Assembly (NCBI GenBank): GCA_016934695.1
Contig: JAFGSH010000138.1
Coordinates: 1-6,095, forward strand
Length of the DNA stretch: 6,095 bases
Direction of reading: 5' to 3'
Origin: Deltaproteobacteria bacterium
GTDB lineage: Bacteria; Desulfobacterota; Syntrophia; Syntrophales; UBA2210
Shown: one piece after another, positions 1 to 5,743 of the stretch
How the letters are laid out: every line of letters starts with the position of its first letter
Numbering within the stretch: position 1 is the first letter of the stretch
Notes under the pieces: generated by a model
The model's input: only the letters and a program-made list of their open reading frames with translations
The model's database searches: none
What the model was told of the DNA's origin: nothing
Made by a program: the position numbers and the translations under genes

Positions 1-1
1 A

Positions 2-283
2 CACCACTCATTCCTCCCCGCCTTTGCGGGGGGAAGCCCTTACCGGCAGGCGTACGACCGGGGGGTGAAGATCATCGGCGCCACCAGTCATTACGTGACG
101 GAGAAGCTGGACGAAGGGCCCATCATCGCGCAGGATGTCATACAGATCACGCACAAGGATTCGGTGGAAACGATGAAGCTTAGGGGAAAGGACCTCGAGC
201 GGACGGTCCTCTCGAAGGCGGTCAGACTCCACCTGGAGCACCGGATCGTGGTGTACGGCTCGAAGACCATCATCTTTGAATGA
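2..283 (+). CDS. purU: Formyltetrahydrofolate deformylase, C-terminal part (5' end outside window)
   Basis: This is the last 93 residues of a PurU-type 10-formyltetrahydrofolate hydrolase, which releases formate and tetrahydrofolate in the cytoplasm. That supplies formate for purine synthesis and balances the folate pool. The fragment opens with HHSFLPAF, the formyltransferase-fold active-site segment; its first His corresponds to the catalytic His of PurN-type enzymes, and the partner Asn lies just outside the window. It continues with [18 protein letters not shown] and [11 protein letters not shown], which carries the catalytic Asp (about residue 37 of the fragment). It ends in [11 protein letters not shown], the usual PurU C-terminus. 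The N-terminal ACT domain is not in view. AGGSPY replaces the more usual GARPY-like stretch, and its codons form a strong hairpin. The next gene follows after 45 bases on the same strand, so read-through is possible. The reading frame is intact to TGA, and identification is firm. Confidence 0.95.
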   Translation, partial: HHSFLPAFAGGSPYRQAYDRGVKIIGATSHYVTEKLDEGPIIAQDVIQITHKDSVETMKLRGKDLERTVLSKAVRLHLEHRIVVYGSKTIIFE

Positions 284-328
284 TGATTGCTTCCGGCTGC
301 CCGTTGATTTCCGGAAGGGTTTCCTTTC

Positions 329-1276
329 ATGAACGACCGGACACGGAAAGAAAAACTGAAGCAGGGCCTTGTCGGAGGGATCGGCAAGGGGTGGCGGGGG
401 TTTGTCTGGATGATGAAGATCATCGTCCCCGTCTCTTTTCTGACCGCGCTCCTGGCGTGGAGCGGATGGATGGAACGGATCGATTTCGTGATCCGGCCGG
501 TCATGGGGGTCCTCAGTCTTCCGGACATCGCCGCGCTTCCGCTCCTGATCGGGGTGCTGACCGGCATCTACGGCGGGATTGCCGCCATGGCGGTCCTCCC
601 CCTGAATGTGGGGGAGATGACCCTGATCGCCGTCTTTCTCCTCATCGCCCACAACCTGATCCAGGAGGGGATCGTTCAGGGAAAATCGGGGATGGGGATC
701 ATCAAGGCGACACTCTTCCGTATCACCCTCGCCGTGATAACCGTCCTTATCATCGCGCCCTTTGTCGATACGACCGGACCGGGAGGTGCCGGCATCGTGC
801 CGGATTCCCTCCATTCCGCCCAGACATTTACGGAGATGGCGATCCAGTGGGGGAAGGTGATGGGAGGGCTGGCCGTCCAGATACTGCTCATCATCCTGTC
901 CGTGATGACGGTCCTGGAACTCCTCAAGGTGTTCGGCCTGATCGATCCCATCGTTCGAACTTTTTCCCCTCTCTTGAGGATCATGGGGCTGAGCGAGCGG
1001 GTCGCCATCCTGTGGATCACCGCCGCCCTGTTCGGCCTCGCCTACGGCGGTGCCGTCATCGTCGAGGAGGCGAAAAAGGAGGGCCTCACGAAAGAGGAAC
1101 TGGAAACCCTCCAGCTCTCCATCGGCATCAATCACGCCATGATCGAGGATCCCGCGCTCTTTCTTCCCTTCGGCATCGGCCTGTTCTGGCTGTGGGTCCC
1201 GCGTCTGGTGCTGGCGATGGTCGCCGTGCGTCTGCTTGCGCTGTGGCACGGGTTCAGGAGGCCGAAAAAGTATTGA
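329..1276 (+). CDS. Nucleoside-recognition (Gate) domain polytopic membrane protein
   Basis: A 315-residue inner-membrane protein of the nucleoside-recognition/Gate family (the domain shared with nucleoside transporters, SpoIIM-like and FeoB-like gates). A short basic N-terminus (residues 1-24) precedes hydrophobic segments at about 25-45, 68-92, 97-112, 125-146, 178-200, 222-245 and 274-306. Gate-like motifs appear twice: GIYGGIAAMAVLP (79-91) followed by IAHNLIQEG (106-114), then GLAYGGAVIVEEAKKEG (236-252) followed by GINHAMIEDP (266-275). This suggests an internal duplication with two AH/NH...E half-sites. The start is ATG at 329, with GGAAGG at 313-318 as ribosome binding site. The substrate is unknown; the family name rests on similarity to nucleoside carriers, and many members have no tested function. 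The neighbouring cytidylate-kinase-like gene makes a nucleoside link tempting, but that is inference. Its stop codon lies inside the -35 box of the next gene's promoter. Confidence 0.85.
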   Translation: MNDRTRKEKLKQGLVGGIGKGWRGFVWMMKIIVPVSFLTALLAWSGWMERIDFVIRPVMGVLSLPDIAALPLLIGVLTGIYGGIAAMAVLPLNVGEMTLIAVFLLIAHNLIQEGIVQGKSGMGIIKATLFRITLAVITVLIIAPFVDTTGPGGAGIVPDSLHSAQTFTEMAIQWGKVMGGLAVQILLIILSVMTVLELLKVFGLIDPIVRTFSPLLRIMGLSERVAILWITAALFGLAYGGAVIVEEAKKEGLTKEELETLQLSIGINHAMIEDPALFLPFGIGLFWLWVPRLVLAMVAVRLLALWHGFRRPKKY

Positions 1277-1301
1277 CAGCCCTCCGGCAGTGTACTACAT
1301 T
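1273..1301 (+). promoter_or_regulatory. Sigma70-type promoter for the kinase-like and cupin genes
   Basis: A perfect -35 hexamer TTGACA (1273-1278) is followed after 17 bases by TACATT (1296-1301), four of six matches to the -10 consensus. Transcription would start near 1308, leaving a leader of about 58 bases before the kinase-like gene's ATG at 1367. The TGA of the upstream Gate gene (1274-1276) is part of the -35 box. The call rests on consensus match and position only; no operator is evident beside it. Confidence 0.6.
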
Positions 1302-1354
1302 TTATCCAGAGTAATCGTGCAGGGTGTGTGTTTCGAGTCCGCATTCAATCACTG

Positions 1355-1360
1355 AGGAGG
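1355..1360 (+). promoter_or_regulatory. Ribosome binding site deciding the kinase-like start
   Basis: AGGAGG, a near-perfect anti-16S match, sits six bases before ATG 1367. The in-frame GTG at 1328 has no comparable site, so the downstream ATG is favoured. Confidence 0.75.
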
Positions 1361-1366
1361 GAAGCC

Positions 1367-2083
1367 ATGGCACCAGAGCTTGACCGTCTTATCGAGGAGC
1401 AGGTGAAGAAGTGGGAGGTTTCGAAGGAGAGAAGGAAGAACAAGGGAGAAACTCTCCCGCCTGTCGTCACCGTCTCGCGGGAGACGGGGAGTATCGGTAA
1501 TGCGCTGGTGCAGCGCATCTCGCAGGAGCTCAATCTCGATATCATCGACGGTAAGATCATACACGAGGTAGCGAAGAGTGTCAGGATGAGCGAGAAGGTC
1601 GTCTCGTATCTGGATGAAAAGACACGGAGTCTGCTCGACAACTGGATACTGTACCTCAAGACCACGCGGTTCCTCCGGGCGGACCAGTATGTACGCCACC
1701 TGACGAAGGTCATAGGGGCCATCGGCGAGCAGGGGAACGCCCTCATTATCGGAAGAGGCGCCAATCTGATCCTTCCCCCCGAAGAGACGCTGAGGGTACG
1801 GTTCATTGCGCCCCTGGAGATAAGGGTCCAGAATATGGCGCAGGAGACCGGTATCACCGAGGAAGAGGCGAGGAAACAGATCCTCCTGAAGGATGCCGAG
1901 CGACGGGATTCGGTAAAGGAGAATTTCAAGGTGGATATCGAAGATCCCTCCTACTATGATCTCATCATCAGTACGGAATTTCTGGGGACGGAACAGATCG
2001 TCGATATCATCAAGGCGGCGCTGAAGTACAAGAAGATCCCTTCCAGACGCAAGACCGACATCATGACGGCCGCCGAGGCATAG
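1367..2083 (+). CDS. Cytidylate-kinase-like family protein (P-loop kinase fold)
   Basis: A 238-residue protein of the cytidylate-kinase-like family (Cytidylate_kin2 type). After a charged helix (residues 1-28) comes VVTVSRETGSIGNALV (33-48), matching the family's ITISREFGSGG-like nucleotide-binding loop. Other family landmarks are LDIIDGKII (57-65), VVSYLDEKTRS (78-88), NALIIGRGANLIL (124-136), VRFIAPLEIRV (144-154), a TGITEEEARKQI lid-like helix (161-172), DAERR (176-180) and DPSYYDLIISTE (193-204). The loop has no Walker-A lysine, as is usual here, and reads GSIG where GSGG is common, so phosphate binding may be altered. Authentic CMP kinase (cmk) is unlikely; the substrate of this family is not established. 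I chose ATG 1367 over GTG 1328 because AGGAGG (1355-1360) lies six bases before it and the extra 13 residues do not resemble the family. It probably shares a transcript with the cupin gene. Confidence 0.85.
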   Translation: MAPELDRLIEEQVKKWEVSKERRKNKGETLPPVVTVSRETGSIGNALVQRISQELNLDIIDGKIIHEVAKSVRMSEKVVSYLDEKTRSLLDNWILYLKTTRFLRADQYVRHLTKVIGAIGEQGNALIIGRGANLILPPEETLRVRFIAPLEIRVQNMAQETGITEEEARKQILLKDAERRDSVKENFKVDIEDPSYYDLIISTEFLGTEQIVDIIKAALKYKKIPSRRKTDIMTAAEA

Positions 2084-2137
2084 TCGATAGTCGAACTGTA
2101 AGACCCGGGCGCACCCGGAAAAGAGAGGAGGCGGGCG

Positions 2138-2488
2138 GTGATCATTCGTCATTATGCAGATGTGGAAGCGGTTGAAATGATGGAGGGTGTCAAGAAGCGG
2201 GTCGTCATCGGCGAGAAGGAGGGGGCGCCCAACTTCATCATGAGGATCTTCGATCTGGAACCGGGGGCATCCAGCCCCCTGCACGAGCATCCCTGGGAAC
2301 ACGAGATATTCGTCTTGGAAGGGCGGGCCGTGGCCAGGAACAGCGAAGGGGTTGAGACTCCCATACGGGAGGGAGACACGATCTTCATTCCCCCCGGTGA
2401 GGAACACTGCCTGACAAACAGGGGGGAGGGTGCATTCCGCTTCATGTGTCTGATACCGACGGGTGCGGAGCCAGCCCCGCCCCAATAA
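2138..2488 (+). CDS. Small single-domain cupin protein
   Basis: A 116-residue single-domain cupin, about the usual size for the small stand-alone class. Cupin motif 1 is visible as PGASSPLHEHPWEHEIFVLEG (42-62), with metal ligands H49, H51 and E56 (or H55). Motif 2 is GDTIFIPPGEEHCLTN (79-94) and fits G-x5-P-x-G-x2-H-x3-N exactly, with H90 as the last ligand. All metal-binding residues are present, so a bound divalent metal is expected. Such proteins range from isomerases and dioxygenases to ligand sensors, and sequence alone does not tell which. The start is GTG 2138, with GAGGAGG (2125-2131) six bases upstream. It follows the kinase-like gene by 54 bases on the same strand, so cotranscription is likely. 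That gap holds a 7-bp tandem repeat and a short GC hairpin (2105-2118) without a T run. It faces the lipoprotein gene across a 21-base gap. Confidence 0.88.
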   Translation: MIIRHYADVEAVEMMEGVKKRVVIGEKEGAPNFIMRIFDLEPGASSPLHEHPWEHEIFVLEGRAVARNSEGVETPIREGDTIFIPPGEEHCLTNRGEGAFRFMCLIPTGAEPAPPQ

Positions 2489-2509
2489 AGGGGATATTCG
2501 GTAACGGAC

Positions 2510-4417
2510 TCACCGGCGTATCTGGATGATCTCGTTGTCAACTACCATGAGGATATGGAGGGGTTTCTGGGCGTCACGTCCCCTCGAAAAAGAGGTTGCC
2601 CCCGTTATGCCCCGATAGTTCTCGATCCGGGAGATACCGTCCCTCAGGTCCTCTCTGATCTCCATGCTGCCTCCCGCTATCAGGCGAACCATCATGTCCG
2701 TCGCGTCGTACGCGAGGGCCTCCACATTTTCCGGTTCCCTTCCCCATGCGACGTAAAACCGGTCGACAAAGGCCCTCACTTCCGGGCGGGTGCTGTTCAG
2801 GAAAAAGCAGTCGGTGAAGATCGCCCCTTCGAAGTATTCGCCGTCCTTTTTCAGAAGTTCCGATGAGTTCCAGATGTTCGTTCCCAGCAGCTGCACACCG
2901 ATGACGTCGTAGAAGGCCAGCTGTGGGGCGATCATGCTCACCACGGATGAGGAATCGGGGATAAAGAGGGCGTTGAAGTCCACGACCGGTTTCGGTTTCT
3001 CCCCCGGTTCCTTGCCCTCTTCGGGGGCATCCAGGCCGGTCAGCGACTTGATCTCCCTGCCGAAATCGGTCTGTCCCGGGGTGTACGATTCCACCCCCCG
3101 GATCTGTCCGCCCTGCCTCAGCACCTCGTCCCAGAATGAGTGCATCATCTCCGTTCCGTACGGGTCGTTGGGATACAGGATGGCGAAGTTCCGTATGCCG
3201 AGGTTGTCGATGGAATAAGAGACCAGGGCGCGGGTCTGAGTATCGCCGGTCAGGAAGTTGCGAAAGACATACTCCCCTGTCTCGGTGATCCCGGTTCTCT
3301 GGGTGAGGGTTATAATGGGGATCCCCCGTTGCTGAGCCTCTTCGGCCGCCTCGAGGGAAGCGGTGCTTCCGAGAGGACCGACGATCCCGATCACATGATG
3401 CTCATCGGCCAGCCTTCCGACCGCCTCACGGGCAGCGGCAGGATCGCCCTTCGAATCCTCGACGAAGAGTTCTATGGGGGTATCCCGCCCCGGATCGAAC
3501 ACCCCGGAGGCGAGGATGACGGCTTCAAGGACCCGGTTGCCGTAAGAGGCGTATCTCCCGGTGAGAGGGAGAACACACCCGATCGCGTGGGGGTTCACCA
3601 GCTTCGCGGCGGTTATCCTCTTGCGCAGCGACTCCCCCTCTTCCAGCAGCGGGTGTCCCCTGTCCAGGAGAAAACGGTCCAGGTATCCCTGCGCCCTGTC
3701 AAAATCCCTCGCACGGTATGACGCCTTGGCAAGGGCGTAGAGAATATACCCCGAGGGGTATCCCCGCCGGTACTCCTTCTCGATCTCCTCGAGCTGGTCG
3801 AGCGACAGGGCCGTGGTGATAATTGTCTCGGTTTTCTCTTTCACCGTCTCTTCGATCTCTTTTTCCGGCCCGCTCTCGAGAGACTTCAGATACCACCCGA
3901 GCGCCTCCTTGCCCCTGCCCGCCTGCGCGAGAATGTCCCCCTTGAGCGCCTCCACGTTCGGCCTGAGATAGGGAGGCATCCCTGTACCGATGATCTCCTC
4001 GGTGATCCTGTCCGCGGTCGCGTGAGCGCCCAGCCCCAGATGAGCCCGGGCAAGATGGTAGCGGGCCTCGGTATAGAGGGGATCTCCCTCAAATCCGCCG
4101 GGGAGGAGCCCCAGTTCTCTGACGGCCCGATCATGCTGTCCGCGGGCGACGAAGATCTCCCCCCTTCTCAGGCGGGCGACGAATGCGGCCTTCCCGGACG
4201 GGAACCGTTCGAGCATGGTCCCGTAGAGTGCCATCGCCCTGTCAAGGTGCCCCTCCGTGAAGGCCTCTTCGGCCGTGCTGAATGCCGGAAGGGCTCCCTC
4301 CGCCATCCCCTCGGTGATGGCCCGGGGGACTTCCCGGACCGGGATCCTTGCGCATCCGGCGACAGAGAGTACAATAACCGCGAAGAGCAGGCAGGCCGCC
4401 TGTAATGATCGTTTCAT
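2510..4417 (-). CDS. LpoA-like lipoprotein: TPR-type N-terminus plus periplasmic-binding domain
   Basis: A 635-residue exported lipoprotein. Residues 1-21 are a signal peptide ending in the lipobox LSVAGC, with C22 as the lipidated cysteine. Residue 23 is Ala, which does not suggest inner-membrane retention, so an outer-membrane site is plausible. Residues about 45-270 are helical TPR-like repeats (for example AEEAFTEGHLDRAMALYGTM and AKASYRARDFDRAQGYLDRF). Residues about 277-634 form a type-1 periplasmic-binding fold like branched-chain amino acid receptors: IGCVLPLTGRYASYG (279-293), IGIVGPLGS (343-351), IPIITLTQRTGI (366-377), NFAILYPNDPYG (410-421) and ALAYDATDMM (567-576). This order matches proteins annotated as penicillin-binding protein activators. 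In E. coli, LpoA stimulates PBP1a from the outer membrane; the same role here is inference, and ligand binding is an alternative. A charged segment (462-478, rich in E, K and P) is probably a surface loop. The ATG lies seven bases after the PLD gene's stop, with GAGAG overlapping that stop as a weak ribosome binding site. Confidence 0.85.
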   Translation of the reverse strand: MKRSLQAACLLFAVIVLSVAGCARIPVREVPRAITEGMAEGALPAFSTAEEAFTEGHLDRAMALYGTMLERFPSGKAAFVARLRRGEIFVARGQHDRAVRELGLLPGGFEGDPLYTEARYHLARAHLGLGAHATADRITEEIIGTGMPPYLRPNVEALKGDILAQAGRGKEALGWYLKSLESGPEKEIEETVKEKTETIITTALSLDQLEEIEKEYRRGYPSGYILYALAKASYRARDFDRAQGYLDRFLLDRGHPLLEEGESLRKRITAAKLVNPHAIGCVLPLTGRYASYGNRVLEAVILASGVFDPGRDTPIELFVEDSKGDPAAAREAVGRLADEHHVIGIVGPLGSTASLEAAEEAQQRGIPIITLTQRTGITETGEYVFRNFLTGDTQTRALVSYSIDNLGIRNFAILYPNDPYGTEMMHSFWDEVLRQGGQIRGVESYTPGQTDFGREIKSLTGLDAPEEGKEPGEKPKPVVDFNALFIPDSSSVVSMIAPQLAFYDVIGVQLLGTNIWNSSELLKKDGEYFEGAIFTDCFFLNSTRPEVRAFVDRFYVAWGREPENVEALAYDATDMMVRLIAGGSMEIREDLRDGISRIENYRGITGATSFSRGRDAQKPLHILMVVDNEIIQIRR

Positions 4418-4424
4418 AGGGCTC

Positions 4425-4997
4425 TCATTTACGCAGTGAATCGATATATCTCAGGACTTCCCCCGCCAACAGGGGGGAATCGATATAGACGGACAGCTCG
4501 TGGTTATACTTGAGCGCGGAGCTCGTCAGGTTGTGACTTCCCAGAAAGAGGTGCCGTCCGTCTATCACGGCCACCTTCGTGTGGGTGGTAACGCTCGGAG
4601 AATCGAACTGCACGTCGATCCCCTCCCGGCTCAGCCTTTCAGCTGTCTCCCGGTTGCTCGCGTCAACCTGAGAATCTCCCGTGCCGTTTCCCCTCTCCAG
4701 TATGATCCGTACCTGTACCCCCCGTCCGGCGGCGCGGGCAAGAGCGGCTGCAAGCCTGTCGGGGTAATTCGTGCGATGCCCGTTCGTCTTGAAGAGGAAA
4801 AATGACATGACGATCTCATTCCTCGCCCCCTCGACCGCCTCCATGAGTGCCGGGAAATAGTCCCCGTCTTCGAGCAGCCTCACAGGGCCGTCTTCCGATC
4901 CCGCGGCCCGGCACGGTGCCGGTCCCGCCGTTCCGCATGTCCACAGGATGAAGGCGGCGACGAGGAAAATACGGATGTGCATACCCCTTGTGATCAT
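4425..4997 (-). CDS. Secreted phospholipase-D-family protein with a single HKD motif (Nuc-like)
   Basis: A 190-residue exported protein of the PLD superfamily. A basic start and hydrophobic stretch (IRIFLVAAFILWTC, 8-21) form a signal peptide, with probable cleavage near residues 31-33 (CRAAG). No proper lipobox is seen. One full HKD signature is present: H139-x-K141-x4-D146-x6-G153-S-x-N156, in THTKVAVIDGRHLFLGSHN. Upstream lie the family segments ALMEAVEGARNEIVMSFFLF (50-69) and GVQVRIILERG (93-103). The single HKD and short length match Nuc-type endonucleases, which build one active site from a dimer, so a periplasmic nuclease or phosphodiesterase is the best guess. Lipid hydrolysis cannot be excluded. 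I chose ATG 4997 because GGAGG lies 12 bases upstream and the predicted transcript starts downstream of the longer ATG at 5024. ATG 4982 is possible, but its AAGGGG is only one base away. The gene leads a two-gene operon with the LpoA-like lipoprotein. Confidence 0.85.
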   Translation of the reverse strand: MITRGMHIRIFLVAAFILWTCGTAGPAPCRAAGSEDGPVRLLEDGDYFPALMEAVEGARNEIVMSFFLFKTNGHRTNYPDRLAAALARAAGRGVQVRIILERGNGTGDSQVDASNRETAERLSREGIDVQFDSPSVTTHTKVAVIDGRHLFLGSHNLTSSALKYNHELSVYIDSPLLAGEVLRYIDSLRK

Positions 4998-5009
4998 TTT
5001 GTCTGGCAT

Positions 5010-5014
5010 CCTCC
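5010..5014 (-). promoter_or_regulatory. Ribosome binding site for the PLD-family gene
   Basis: GGAGG on the minus strand lies 12 bases before ATG 4997. It abuts another in-frame ATG directly, which rules that one out, and it is inside the coding frame if 5024 were the start. Confidence 0.5.
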
Positions 5015-5025
5015 ACAGGAGCATG

Positions 5026-5054
5026 ATACTACCGAATTAGGTCCGGGAAGTCGA
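5026..5054 (-). promoter_or_regulatory. Possible promoter of the PLD/LpoA-like operon
   Basis: On the minus strand TCGACT (5049-5054, four of six to TTGACA) is followed after 17 bases by TAGTAT (5026-5031, four of six to TATAAT). Transcription would begin near 5019, giving a leader of about 20 bases that includes the GGAGG at 5010-5014. It lies in the short gap between the divergent genes, where a promoter is expected. The match is moderate. Confidence 0.35.
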
Positions 5055-5065
5055 CACAAAAATAG

Positions 5066-5091
5066 CCCGCGGAGCCGCTCACGCCCGCGGG
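5066..5091 (+). promoter_or_regulatory. GC-rich hairpin overlapping the exporter's ribosome binding site
   Basis: CCCGCGG (5066-5072) can pair with CCGCGGG (5085-5091) around a 12-base loop. The right arm shares bases with GGGGGA (5089-5094), the likely ribosome binding site of the LysE-family gene. No T run follows, so this is not a terminator for rightward transcription. It could limit translation or serve as a protein-binding site; no ligand or regulator can be named. The rest of the divergent gap (4998-5099) holds the minus-strand promoter candidate and a GATACT (5025-5030) without a well-spaced -35 on the plus strand. Confidence 0.4.
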
Positions 5092-5099
5092 GGAACGGT

Positions 5100-5738
5100 T
5101 TGAGAGTGGAGAAACTGGCTGCCATATTCGTATCCTCCTTCATCATCGGCCTGTCGGGGGCGCTGATGCCCGGGCCGGTGCTGACCGTGGCCATCAGCGA
5201 GACCACCCGCCGGGGCTTCTGGGCCGGGCCCCTGATCGTCCTGGGGCACGCCATTCTCGAGGTGACGCTCCTCACGCTCCTCGTCCTGGGTTTTGCGGAC
5301 CTGATCCAGAGACCCGGTCTGATGGGGGTTGTGGGAATAGCAGGGGGGGCGGTTCTCCTCTGGATGTCCTTCGACATGCTCAGGGGGATACGGCACCTCA
5401 GGCTTGATCTCTCGGGCGGGAAGAGCGCCTGGGGCGGCCCGGTAACGGCGGGAGCCCTGACGAGCCTGGCAAACCCATACTGGATCATCTGGTGGGCGAC
5501 GATCGGTCTGGGGTATGTGATTATCTCGATGCAGTTCGGGTTCATCGGTCTGGCGGCCTTCTTCATCGGGCATATTCTCGCCGATCTGGCGTGGTACAGC
5601 GCCGTCTCCCTGTTCGTCTCGCGGGGGAGGAAATACATCAGCGACCGGATCTACCGGGGGATTATCGGCGGCTGCGCCGTCATGCTCATCTTCTTCGGGG
5701 TCTACTTCGGGGTGACCGGGGTGCGGTATCTCACGTAA
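5100..5738 (+). CDS. LysE/RhtB-family exporter
   Basis: A 212-residue inner-membrane protein of the LysE superfamily, whose members export amino acids or related small molecules; length and layout are typical. Family features are ALMPGPVLTVAISETTRRG (21-39) after the first membrane segment, GHAILEVTLL (49-58), a central segment at about 74-91, a hydrophilic cytoplasmic loop (95-112), SLANPYWIIWWATIG (122-136) with the conserved NP, and GHILADLAWY (157-166). A last segment lies at about 188-205. The substrate cannot be read from the sequence. No AUG fits: I chose TTG 5100, five bases after GGGGGA (5089-5094). GTG 5106 is nearly as good and removes only two residues. The open frame extends upstream to 4977, but that part reads as arginine-rich, non-membrane sequence. 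The gene diverges from the PLD operon, and its end overlaps the acyltransferase gene by eight bases. Confidence 0.87.
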   Translation: MRVEKLAAIFVSSFIIGLSGALMPGPVLTVAISETTRRGFWAGPLIVLGHAILEVTLLTLLVLGFADLIQRPGLMGVVGIAGGAVLLWMSFDMLRGIRHLRLDLSGGKSAWGGPVTAGALTSLANPYWIIWWATIGLGYVIISMQFGFIGLAAFFIGHILADLAWYSAVSLFVSRGRKYISDRIYRGIIGGCAVMLIFFGVYFGVTGVRYLT

Positions 5739-5743
5739 GAGAT
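5728..5743. terminator. Weak hairpin over the convergent stop codons
   Basis: ATCTC (5728-5732) pairs with GAGAT (5739-5743) around the loop ACGTAA, which contains the TAA of the exporter; the acyltransferase stop lies in the left arm and loop. Only five base pairs and a TTT after the plus-strand stem argue for caution. It is the only structure seen where the two convergent transcripts meet. Confidence 0.2.

Noticed and set aside
8..1249. A 413-codon open frame on the minus strand opposite purU and the Gate gene.
   Set aside because: Its translation is rich in D, H, R, G and P with no domain or membrane pattern, while both plus-strand genes match known families. It is an antisense shadow typical of GC-rich coding DNA.
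280..1314. A 344-codon plus-strand frame overlapping the Gate gene.
   Set aside because: Arginine-, glycine- and aspartate-rich translation in another frame of a clear membrane-protein gene; a shadow.
1328..1366. N-terminal extension of the kinase-like gene from GTG 1328.
   Set aside because: No ribosome binding site there, whereas AGGAGG is well placed before ATG 1367.
2105..2118. CCGGG-cgca-CCCGG hairpin between the kinase-like gene and the cupin as a terminator.
   Set aside because: Five base pairs followed by an A-rich ribosome binding region, not a T run; the cupin is more likely read through.
1349..2485. A 378-codon minus-strand open frame opposite the kinase-like gene and cupin.
   Set aside because: It spans two well-supported plus-strand genes and the gap between them, has low-complexity composition and shows no family features.
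2480..2493. CCCC-aataaa-GGGG as a terminator between the cupin and lipoprotein genes.
   Set aside because: Only a 4-bp stem with no T run on either strand; a second stem at 2499-2515 is equally short. Neither is convincing.
4425..4997. The PLD-family protein as a lipoprotein because of Cys residues near the signal peptide.
   Set aside because: The cysteines at 21 and 29 are preceded by Thr and Pro, which do not fit a lipobox; signal peptidase I cleavage is more likely.
4977..5099. N-terminal extension of the LysE-family gene.
   Set aside because: The added residues are charged and unlike the family, and the extension would run through the divergent promoter region into the PLD gene.
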